The position numbers and the translations under genes are program-made. The notes beneath the pieces are model-generated. The model was not told the origin of the DNA. It ran no database searches and saw nothing but the letters and a program-made list of their open reading frames with translations. Of a DNA stretch of 64,000 nt, positions 25,341 through 32,566 are shown piece by piece. How positions within the stretch are numbered: the stretch's first letter is position 1; each line of letters starts with the position of its first letter. The stretch comes from JANXLS01 sp038227045 (lineage in GTDB: Bacteria > Planctomycetota > SZUA-567 > H5-PLA8), in NCBI GenBank assembly GCA_038227045.1, contig JBBRQD010000004.1:1-64000 (forward strand), given 5' to 3'.

Positions 25341-26987
25341 TTACCTGCTGCTCCACCTATTACGATTTGCGAAGATGGCCAACGAACTGGTGACACCCGC
25401 ATTGACCGTCGCACCGTTGCCGAGCGTAATGCCGGTGGCGAAGAATGCCTGCGCTGTACCTGGCGCGCTGGCAAGCGGAATCGTGGTCAGGGTCTTCGTG
25501 AGAACGCCTGTCGTATAGGAACCCTTCCCCTTGACTGTGTCCAGGCTGAATTGGCTAATCACGGGGGTCTTCTTGTCACCCTTGGCCGTGAGTTTGCCGT
25601 TTTTGTTGGTCAACTGTATACTGTTGATGTAGTTCGAGCCGATCGCAATGTCAGCAGCGGTGGCCGAAGCAACAGACAACGTAAGCGGGAAACGGCCAAT
25701 GAACGCGACCTTCCAAGCATCGCCCGTCGCCGCTTTGTCGTCGGCTCCTTGAACCTTCAACAATTGAGCGGAACCGCCCAAATCGCCTTGAGCGCCACCC
25801 TTGTAGGTCAACGTCGTGCCGCCTTTGTTATTTGTCTTAACGGCAAATTGCAGGAATTCAGAACCGATGGACAAATCGCCAAAGCGAACTTCAACCGGTA
25901 GATTGATCGTCGAACCCGAAATCGCCCCGAGATTGATCGTATCTTTGCTGATCGTAATGGCCGCAAGACCGAACTTCTTCACGGAAGCTTTGACGGCGGG
26001 AACCAAGCCACGCGTCGTTACTGCAGCACCCTTATCGTTGAATATCGCGGTCGGGCCAGTGTAACTTCCGATGCGGAAGCTGAGGTCCTTGCCGCTCAAC
26101 GACGAGATGAGTTCCGCACCGAGATTCACGACGCCTTTGTAGGCCACACTGTCTTTACTGGTGCCGAAACCCGTCTTAACTGTAATTGAGGTTGCCGCAA
26201 TCACCCCGGCCAAGTTCTTGTTCGACGAAACAGTGAGCGTGAAGCTCTGGCTCGTACCGGTGCCACTGCGACCCGCAGCCAGCTTGCCATTCGCGTCCGT
26301 CGCCGTGACCGAGAACGTAAGCGTGGTCGATGCCACCGGAACGCCGTAGACAACCCCGGTGCTCGACAGCGCCAAACCCGTGCCTGCCAAGCCTGATGTG
26401 GTAAACTTGATGGATGGCTTGCCATTGATAACCGACAATGGTGTGCTGTACGGCTGGAACTGAACCGCAGATGGGATCGAGTCGACCGAGAAGCGGAATT
26501 GAGTCGTATTCGTAAACGTCAGGCGGAAGTTTTCCGTCACCGAGTGCGGCACGGTTCCGAACGAATCCTTCACCGTCACCGCGAAGCGGAACGGACCGGG
26601 CAAACTTGAGCCGACTTGAGTTCCAATGGTGGTCAGAACACCATTTGCGAACAACTGCAACTTCAGCGCAGTCAACGCGGTGGTTGCTGTTCCTGCGGTA
26701 CTGAAAGTGTACGGCGCAACGCCGCCCTTTGCCCGAATCAATCGCGTCAGCGCGCTGCCTGCGACCGCATCGCCCAAATCGCGGTCAGAGCCCGGTCCGG
26801 CGAGGAGAGGGTTGGTAAATTGCAACGGAATTTGATTTCCACTTCCTAAAGTACTGCCCAGAGCCCGTGCAGCAATTTCGCCGCTCGCTACATCACTGTT
26901 GCTCGTGGCCAAGGAGTATGAAAACCCCACCATTGCCAAGAGTACAGCCAGAAGTCCTGTGCGGACCACACTGGTCGATTTACCCAT
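25341..26987 (-). CDS. Large secreted protein with Ig/cadherin-like repeats, paralogue 2
   Basis: A 548-residue exported protein. Signal peptide: SVVRTGLLAVLLAMVGFSYS. Next comes DLGDAVAGSALTRLIRAKGG with VAPYTFS, aligning with paralogue 1, then a module ending in ALSSTGVVYGVPVASTTLTF and SVTATDANGKL, typical of putative-Ig domains. The remainder holds beta-strand-rich Gly/Thr/Lys repeats, with several GxxxITVKTG and TKDS-like units. The ATG at 26987 is preceded by GGGGAGG; an in-frame ATG at 27011 would put the start before that site. Probably a surface or periplasmic structural protein. Confidence 0.72.
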   Translation of the reverse strand: MGKSTSVVRTGLLAVLLAMVGFSYSLATSNSDVASGEIAARALGSTLGSGNQIPLQFTNPLLAGPGSDRDLGDAVAGSALTRLIRAKGGVAPYTFSTAGTATTALTALKLQLFANGVLTTIGTQVGSSLPGPFRFAVTVKDSFGTVPHSVTENFRLTFTNTTQFRFSVDSIPSAVQFQPYSTPLSVINGKPSIKFTTSGLAGTGLALSSTGVVYGVPVASTTLTFSVTATDANGKLAAGRSGTGTSQSFTLTVSSNKNLAGVIAATSITVKTGFGTSKDSVAYKGVVNLGAELISSLSGKDLSFRIGSYTGPTAIFNDKGAAVTTRGLVPAVKASVKKFGLAAITISKDTINLGAISGSTINLPVEVRFGDLSIGSEFLQFAVKTNNKGGTTLTYKGGAQGDLGGSAQLLKVQGADDKAATGDAWKVAFIGRFPLTLSVASATAADIAIGSNYINSIQLTNKNGKLTAKGDKKTPVISQFSLDTVKGKGSYTTGVLTKTLTTIPLASAPGTAQAFFATGITLGNGATVNAGVTSSLAIFANRNRWSSR

Positions 26988-27308
26988 GCTATTTTGCCTC
27001 CCCTTTTCCATTTTATCCCTGTGAACGGCACAATTTCGACAAAAAAACTATTCAAATCTCGACAAAAACCGTCCCGGGCGACACCAGTATAGCCGCGCGG
27101 GCGGTACATAAGATACAACGTAGTTCGGCTTTACTCGGTGACAATGTACGCTCGGCTGCAAGTGCGTCAATGGAATTTTCTTAAAAAAGTCCAAGAAATT
27201 TTTTTTATATTCAAAACCGTGTCCGTTTTGATAGTGCCAAATCTACGGTTCGCCGGTTACTAGATATCGTCAAAATTAATTTAGAAATGAATCAATTGCA
27301 ATCTGCGC
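26988..27308. other. Intergenic region, no gene seen
   Basis: AT-rich sequence between the end of the 27309 gene and the start of paralogue 2. It contains a weak TTTCTT/AAGAAA hairpin followed by eight Ts on the plus strand (about 27177-27210). The promoter of paralogue 2 should be here, but no convincing -35/-10 pair was found. Confidence 0.4.
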
Positions 27309-28451
27309 TTAGAAATTCCCGTCCACAACGGTGAACACCATTTCACGGAAATCGTCTGCGATGTCTTTACCGATTTCGCGGATTTCACAGCGCACCACGT
27401 ATGTTCCCGGTTCGACCGGAACCCATGTTCTGTAAGGATCGCCCCACTGCGAGCCGTTGTCTTCCGTGAGCCAATTGAAATCGGCCAGGTTGATTTTTTT
27501 CGTGCCGATGCGGCATTCCGATTTGCCATAACGGCTTGTTGGAAATGCGCTGAAATAAATCTGCGACCCGACCGGCGCGCCCTTTTCGTTCGATGGACTC
27601 GAATCGAAACTCAGCAGCACCGCGTCGGCCACCACGACCGTTTCCGGCAATTCCACATGATCCTCGGCATCTTTGTGGTCGGATCGGCGGGCCTCGACTT
27701 TAAAAATATAGTTTCCCGGCGACGAAAATGTGTAGGTCAGCGTATCGTTCGTGGTCCATTCTTCACCGTCGTCCGGATGCTTGATCGGCGCATCGTTGAC
27801 GAAATAGCGGTATTGATAAAAATCGAGATCGGCTTTCATATTTTGCGCCATTTCGACTTCGAGATTCAAGGTTTCGCCGGTCACGAAATGTTCGTCGTCG
27901 TCGTGAATAATCGCTTTTGCCAGACGCATGATTTTGAGCGGAAGGATGTTCAGCCCCACGCCTTTTATTTGTGACAGCAGATCCTTCTCCACGCCGCGAA
28001 CCTGGACTGTAAACGAATGCGGGCCGGGATGTTCCACATCGTAAAACCGCTCGGGATGAGCGCTCCACTCCTGGCCCTTTTCTTTCAGAACTTCGCCGTT
28101 GACCGTCCACTTGTATTCCACGGCGTTGAGCGCTTCCGCTTGAAGCCGCAGCGATTCGCCAACCACAAACGGTTCAAGCGTTCCATCGTCCTGCTTGTTG
28201 CCCTTGTTAAGCAAATCACCGACGAAGCCTGTAACCACGGGCGCATTCTTAGGGATAATGGAATCGCGATTACCCTTATTGAGTTGATCCGGGCGGGCCG
28301 GGCGCGCCGGGTCGTCAGGCGAATTAAAACTTTTCGATGCGCCCAGCGATGCGTCGCCCGCGGCTTGTGGCATAAACCACAACCAGACCGCGCCGGCAAC
28401 TAACAGCAGCAATGCCGCAACGATCCCAATGTAAATCTTCGACTGCTTCAT
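27309..28451 (-). CDS. Membrane-anchored protein with PKD-like beta domains
   Basis: A 380-residue protein. MKQSKIYIGIVAALLLLVAG forms an N-terminal anchor; a Pro/Asn/Lys linker (35-85) follows. The rest is three similar beta-sandwich units, each ending in a stretch such as PGPHSFTVQVRGVEKD, SPGNYIFKVEARRSDH and EPGTYVVRCEIREIGK, which resemble PKD-type domains. It is probably periplasmic and protein- or glycan-binding; no catalytic residues stand out. The gene lies in a run of secreted proteins on the same strand. Function unknown. Confidence 0.68.
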   Translation of the reverse strand: MKQSKIYIGIVAALLLLVAGAVWLWFMPQAAGDASLGASKSFNSPDDPARPARPDQLNKGNRDSIIPKNAPVVTGFVGDLLNKGNKQDDGTLEPFVVGESLRLQAEALNAVEYKWTVNGEVLKEKGQEWSAHPERFYDVEHPGPHSFTVQVRGVEKDLLSQIKGVGLNILPLKIMRLAKAIIHDDDEHFVTGETLNLEVEMAQNMKADLDFYQYRYFVNDAPIKHPDDGEEWTTNDTLTYTFSSPGNYIFKVEARRSDHKDAEDHVELPETVVVADAVLLSFDSSPSNEKGAPVGSQIYFSAFPTSRYGKSECRIGTKKINLADFNWLTEDNGSQWGDPYRTWVPVEPGTYVVRCEIREIGKDIADDFREMVFTVVDGNF

Positions 28452-28592
28452 TACTTTTTATCCTGGCGAGCGTCAAGGCACGTGCGCCGTTCATTTTATT
28501 CCATGCCGCCCATTTTCAAAACACAAAACGGACTTCTCTCTGTGAGCCGTCCGGAGAAATGGTTTACGCGTTACGATACATGTTCAGTGCCG

Positions 28593-28672
28593 CCAGAGCC
28601 GCGCACGTAAGTAAGCGGCTTATTTTGCACGGAGACACATTCTAAACCGCTTACTTACGTGCGCGGCTCTGG
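28593..28672. repeat. 'EPRT-stop' palindromic repeat, copy 1
   Basis: A perfect 26-base inverted repeat (CCAGAGCCGCGCACGTAAGT followed by AAGCGG) around a ~28-base centre. Its right arm encodes the last residues (QPEPRT) and stop of the 28655 gene on the minus strand. A near-identical element lies at 32504-32566. Confidence 0.88.
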
Positions 28673-29668
28673 CTGGCTACTGAGCGCTTCAATGAGCGCT
28701 TCCATGGCCGCGATGTGTTCGGCCCTTGCCAATCGCAGGCACTGCGAAGCGTCCGCACGCAGTCCGGCGTCTTGCAGTGTCTCTGGCTTTTGCATGGGAA
28801 AAAGCCGCGACAGCGTGCCGAAGCATTCCGCTTCATGCTCCAAATGAGCGGACGCTCGATTCAGCGGCGATGCGGCTGAAGCCCACGCCGCATCGTCGCA
28901 CCGTTTCTTCAACCAGATCGCGGCTGCGGAACGCGCCTCGGCATAGTAGGCGGCGCAATAGCCCAGACTCCAATGTTGCGCGACGCGCGCCGTCTCAATC
29001 GCGGCCGACCAGGCATTGTAGGCAGCCGTGCCGGTGACAAGATCGGGCGGATTCTCGACGCGATTTCCAGCGGCGTCCAATTCCTGTCCGAGATGCTGGT
29101 CAATCGCCTCCTTTATTGCCGCACGCGCGGCCGCGTGCGCGTCATAATCCGCGAGCGGCCCGGTCGGGATTAGCACGAAGATCAGCGGCGGATTTTCGGA
29201 GCCCAACTCCAGCGCATTTAAAGGAGCGTCGTTTTGTCCATCCAGAAATGTGCTGACGAGATAGTCTTCGGTTTGGTCGTCGAAGCCATACACAATTCCA
29301 AAGGCGGGGCCGTGCATGCCAAACGAAATCGCCGGACGGTTGTCGTCCAGGGCCTTTTCGATCGTGCGCATCCAGGCGAGCCGGATCTGGCGCAGATCGT
29401 CGGGCGTATAAAACGCATCGCGCAATCCCGCCATGCACGCGTAGCCCAAGCGCATGACGATCGCCGAGCAGGTTTCGTCCCATTGCCGTCCCAGCAGTCC
29501 GACAGGCAGCAGCCCGCGATGGATTTGCGTGCGCAATCCCAATCCCGAAAGACCCCAGAGGTCTTCCATCGGACGTTCGTCTTCGAGCGCTCGCAGCACG
29601 CCGGCCCATGCCCCCAGGAAGCTGTCCATGCAGGGCTGAAAACGGGCGTTGGATAGTTCAATCGACAT
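28655..29668 (-). CDS. Protein of unknown function, possible C39/BtrH-like fold
   Basis: A 337-residue soluble protein with no signal peptide. The centre has PAISFGMHGPAFGIVYGFDD and a FLDGQNDAPLNALELGSENP run, then PLIFVLIPTG and AAIKEAIDQHL, reminiscent of papain-like BtrH/C39-like domains that carry a G-x-x-a-x-x-G segment and 'vPW' strand; the catalytic Cys is not evident. The rest is helical with many Ala and Trp. MSIELSNARF (start 29668) follows GAAGGA; an in-frame ATG at 29716 is less likely. Its last codons come from the palindromic repeat. Low confidence in any function. Confidence 0.6.
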   Translation of the reverse strand: MSIELSNARFQPCMDSFLGAWAGVLRALEDERPMEDLWGLSGLGLRTQIHRGLLPVGLLGRQWDETCSAIVMRLGYACMAGLRDAFYTPDDLRQIRLAWMRTIEKALDDNRPAISFGMHGPAFGIVYGFDDQTEDYLVSTFLDGQNDAPLNALELGSENPPLIFVLIPTGPLADYDAHAAARAAIKEAIDQHLGQELDAAGNRVENPPDLVTGTAAYNAWSAAIETARVAQHWSLGYCAAYYAEARSAAAIWLKKRCDDAAWASAASPLNRASAHLEHEAECFGTLSRLFPMQKPETLQDAGLRADASQCLRLARAEHIAAMEALIEALSSQPEPRT

Positions 29669-29736
29669 TGTGTCCTTCAGCGTCCTCTCGCGGTTTTTAA
29701 AAGTTTGGATTTTCAATTTCGCCGAAGTTCATTATA

Positions 29737-29967
29737 GTGAATCCAAAAGCGAATGAGAAATCAAGAACGAGCAGAAAGCAACCGGGCATGTCATTTTATT
29801 ACTATACTGGAAGAGCGCTGGAAGTCATCGGCATGACGATCGTGGCGGCCGCGTTGCTGGCCGGCATGGGCGTCGATGGAAATCCGAGCATGGGAAAGGA
29901 AATGTTGCTTCTCGGCGTTGGCGGCGGGATCTTTACATTTGGTTGGTGGCTTGAACAATCGAAGTAA
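29737..29967 (+). CDS. Small membrane protein
   Basis: 76 codons from a GTG at 29737; an ATG at 29788 (MSFYYYTGRALEVIG) may be the real start, giving 59 residues. Two hydrophobic segments (ALEVIGMTIVAAALLAGMGV and MLLLGVGGGIFTFGWWLEQS) flank a short GNPSMG loop. It is divergent from the 29668 gene. Function unknown; conserved-looking glycine pattern supports a real protein. Confidence 0.55.
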   Translation: MNPKANEKSRTSRKQPGMSFYYYTGRALEVIGMTIVAAALLAGMGVDGNPSMGKEMLLLGVGGGIFTFGWWLEQSK

Positions 29968-30199
29968 TGTCCGCGACTAAATCAGGTATTGGAGCGACAA
30001 AAGATATGTTAATTGTTAAGAATTCAGTAAAAATACGTGGCTATAACAATAATGAAATATGGCAAATCAAATCTTGGATTTTAGTTTTCTTGCGGCTTCG
30101 AAATTGTTTTTTAAGGATGACAGCTAATTTTGCTAGACAATGTGCGTTTAGTCTGTAGATTGCATACTCCTAAACCTTACGCAATTGATTTTAATAGTT

Positions 30200-31258
30200 A
30201 TGGATTCCCAGCTTCCACGAATTTTGGATGCCAATGCCAACCGCGCGCGCGAGGGCTTGCGCACCGCTGAAGATTATGTGCGCTTCATACTGGGGGACTT
30301 GCACTGTGCTGAGCGCCTGCGTTTGTTGCGTCAAGCGCTCACGGATACGCTCCTGGCAATTCCTGAGTTGGGGCGGGAGTTGATTGAATCGCGCAATGTT
30401 TTGTCCGACCCGCTGCAGCCCGAGAACTGGAAGGACGTGTTGCGGCGTCTGGATGTCGAAACGCCGTTAGATGTTGCGCATCGGGGACTTAAACGAGCGC
30501 AGGAGGCGTTTAGAGTACTTGAGGAATATTTGCGCGGTTCGCATGGTCAAGATGCGGAAAAGATTTCAAAATTGCGCTATGGAACGTACGAAGCGGAGCA
30601 ATGGCTGGTGTGCGCAAGTTCGGCAATGCGAGTTCTTCAAATGTCGCGAGTTTATGTCCTTTTATCTGCCGAACTTTGCAAGAATAAGGATGTAGTGAAG
30701 ACAGCTCGTTCCGTCCTGAACGCAGGTGTAAAAGTGATTCAATTGCGTGAAAAGCAGAAGGACGATGCTGAATTATTGACTCTGATGAACACCCTTGGTG
30801 CATTGTGTGTCGATCACGGCGCAATTTTTTTTAGCAACGACCGCGTTGATTTAGCAATTCTGGCAAAGGCAAGCGGGGTACATTTAGGACAGACAGATCT
30901 TCCCCCTCAGGACGCGCGCCGAATTGCCGGAGGACGCCTGCTTATTGGGCGTTCGACGCATTCCGCGAGTCAAGCGCGCCAGGCGGTGGAGATCGAAAAA
31001 GCCGATTACATCGGAATCGGGTCGATGTTTGAAACACAGTCAAAAGCGAAGTTTGTAATGGGTGGGTTGAAACTGGCGGAAGAAGTTGCAGCGTTGAACT
31101 TGCAAGTTCCCGTGTTCGCGATTGGCGGCATCACCGCCGATCGACTCCCTGCTCTAAAAAAAGCGGGAGTGACTCGGGTTGCGGTTTCGCACGCAATCAT
31201 CGGAAGCGCTTCGCCTGAGTTCGAGGCGCGAAAGTTTGTTGAAATATTGGCTGCATAG
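30200..31258 (+). CDS. thiE: ThiD2-ThiE fusion: HMP-P kinase/thiamine-phosphate synthase
   Basis: A 352-residue fusion. The N-terminal ~130 residues (RILDANANRAREGLRTAEDY, LDVAHRGLKRAQEAFRVLEE, RYGTYEAEQWL) match the ThiD2 family, reported as a monofunctional hydroxymethylpyrimidine-phosphate kinase. The C-terminal half is a ThiE TIM barrel: VIQLREK, FFSNDRVDLAILAKASGVHL, GQTDLPPQDARRI, IGRSTHS, ADYIGIGSMFETQSK and VFAIGGIT, which bind the HMP-PP and thiazole-phosphate substrates. So one polypeptide would phosphorylate HMP-P and couple it to the thiazole. Start: ATG 30200 (MDSQLPRIL) fits the family; the ATG-like codon at 30185 lacks support. No TPP riboswitch was found upstream. Confidence 0.88.
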   Translation: MDSQLPRILDANANRAREGLRTAEDYVRFILGDLHCAERLRLLRQALTDTLLAIPELGRELIESRNVLSDPLQPENWKDVLRRLDVETPLDVAHRGLKRAQEAFRVLEEYLRGSHGQDAEKISKLRYGTYEAEQWLVCASSAMRVLQMSRVYVLLSAELCKNKDVVKTARSVLNAGVKVIQLREKQKDDAELLTLMNTLGALCVDHGAIFFSNDRVDLAILAKASGVHLGQTDLPPQDARRIAGGRLLIGRSTHSASQARQAVEIEKADYIGIGSMFETQSKAKFVMGGLKLAEEVAALNLQVPVFAIGGITADRLPALKKAGVTRVAVSHAIIGSASPEFEARKFVEILAA

Positions 31259-31397
31259 ACAAAGTGATATTTCAGTTTATAGTACAGTGGCATTGCATGT
31301 GCGCGAGGGTCTTGCTTTGATCCAGAAGCTCGCCGAAAATTTGTTTGAGTGTACAATGCGATGTCAATCCGCGAAGACGAAAGGACGATTGAACTAA

Positions 31398-32240
31398 ATG
31401 AATGGAAATCCCACATCTTCGGGCTCAATGCCTGCACAGCCCGCATTGATTGCTCGAACTTTTCCTCAGCGCTTGGGCATATTCGTCGACGTGCAGAATA
31501 TGTTTTACTCTGCAAAACTGCTGCATCAAAGCAAGGTCGATTATGGCCGGTTATTGCGCGAAATCACAGGCACGCGGCACCTGATTCGTGCCATCGCCTA
31601 TATTGTTCAGAAGCCCGACGTCAACCAGGCTGGATTTCACGAAGCCTTGAGCCGATTCGGCTATGAACTCAAGATCAAAGAGTTGAAAATTCGTCCCGAC
31701 CCGGATGGCCGTGCCGGAACGACGGCAAAAGGATCCTGGGAAATCGGCCTGACGATCGACGCGATCACCATGGCGCAAAAACTGGACTGCGTGACGCTGG
31801 TGACCGGAGACGGCGACTACGTTCCGCTCGTCGAGTGCTTGAAGATGAATGGCTGCCGCGTCGAAGTGGTCAGTTTCGAACGCTCGACTGCCGGTGAATT
31901 GGTCAAGGCTGCCGACCAGTACATTCCGATCCAGGAAGCCTGGATTTTCAAGGAAAAGAAATTCGAAGGTTCGATGTCGTCGTCGGCACTCATGCCCAGC
32001 GTTACGGTCCCGACCAGCGGCCTGTACGACGGATTGCCGCACGACGAATTTCTGGACGCCGCCGATGCCACGGTCGCCGCGCCGGTCAACGCCTCGCAGT
32101 ATGTCACCCCGCGCTTCGCGACCGACGCGCCGCCTTACGACGACGAAGTCCAGCCGCCCAATGTCCATCACAACGCAACGGCGCGCGGCCGGGAACGTGG
32201 CGCCAAAAACAGCGGCCTGGACCTCGGAATTCTCTCCTGA
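31398..32240 (+). CDS. NYN-domain (LabA/DUF88-like) predicted ribonuclease
   Basis: A 280-residue protein. The NYN/PIN-like core spans about 25-180: RLGIFVDVQNMFYSAKLL (Asp31), then IGLTIDAITMA with an Asp near 120, and TLVTGDGDYVPLVECLKMNG with the two Asp of GDGDY at about 137-141. This acidic triad is typical of metal-dependent NYN nucleases, such as those in RNA decay. The C-terminal ~100 residues are low-complexity and predicted disordered (Ala, Pro, Asp-rich), ending in a basic RGRERG stretch that could bind RNA. AAAGGACG precedes the ATG. A strong terminator follows. Cellular target unknown. Confidence 0.82.
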   Translation: MNGNPTSSGSMPAQPALIARTFPQRLGIFVDVQNMFYSAKLLHQSKVDYGRLLREITGTRHLIRAIAYIVQKPDVNQAGFHEALSRFGYELKIKELKIRPDPDGRAGTTAKGSWEIGLTIDAITMAQKLDCVTLVTGDGDYVPLVECLKMNGCRVEVVSFERSTAGELVKAADQYIPIQEAWIFKEKKFEGSMSSSALMPSVTVPTSGLYDGLPHDEFLDAADATVAAPVNASQYVTPRFATDAPPYDDEVQPPNVHHNATARGRERGAKNSGLDLGILS

Positions 32241-32278
32241 GCAACGAACCGCGAAAAGCATTGACTCCGAATCCAATA

Positions 32279-32311
32279 CAGGGCGGGTTAGAAACCCGCC
32301 CTGCTTTATTT
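32279..32311 (+). terminator. Intrinsic terminator
   Basis: AGGGCGGGTTAGAAACCCGCCCT forms a 9-10-base-pair stem followed by GCTTTATTT, 39 bases after the NYN gene stop. Confidence 0.88.
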
Positions 32312-32345
32312 GCAATTATTTTAAGTTCGGCGCGTTAAGAATCCT

Positions 32346-32519
32346 ATGCTGGAAACCCGCTACATCCTCGCCATCTGCGTTCTGGTCTTCTGGATCGTGG
32401 TGCGGCTTTTTCTCATGCATCGCCGAAAAGTCTTGTTTCAACGCTGGCGAGAACGGGAAGAGGCAGATGCGCGTGAGGAAAAGCCGGTTGACGTGAAGCC
32501 CGAAGAGCCGCGCACGTAA
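32346..32519 (+). CDS. Small single-pass membrane protein
   Basis: A 57-residue open frame. Residues ~6-25 (ILAICVLVFWIVVRLFL) form one membrane helix; the tail is highly charged (HRRKVLFQRWREREEADA). It ends in EEPRT and a TAA that lie in the EPRT-stop repeat. The ribosome-binding site is weak (TTAAGAATCCT before ATG). It is probably real because the hydrophobic-then-charged pattern is typical of small bacterial membrane proteins, but it could be spurious. Confidence 0.5.
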   Translation: MLETRYILAICVLVFWIVVRLFLMHRRKVLFQRWREREEADAREEKPVDVKPEEPRT

Positions 32520-32566
32520 CTAAGCGGCTTTATCTTGCTGGGACGCTTACTGACGTGCGCGGCTCT
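32504..32566. repeat. 'EPRT-stop' palindromic repeat, copy 2
   Basis: AGAGCCGCGCACGTAACTAA and, on the minus strand, AGAGCCGCGCACGTCAGTAA form an inverted repeat around a short centre. It sits between a plus-strand small gene and the minus-strand histidine kinase; the left arm supplies the stop of the first and the right arm the last residues (LQSRARQ) and stop of the second, in another frame. Confidence 0.85.

Noticed and set aside
29967..30158. 63-codon frame whose ATG overlaps the stop of the small membrane protein
   Set aside because: AT-rich, no ribosome-binding site of its own and no protein-like pattern; overlap alone is weak evidence.
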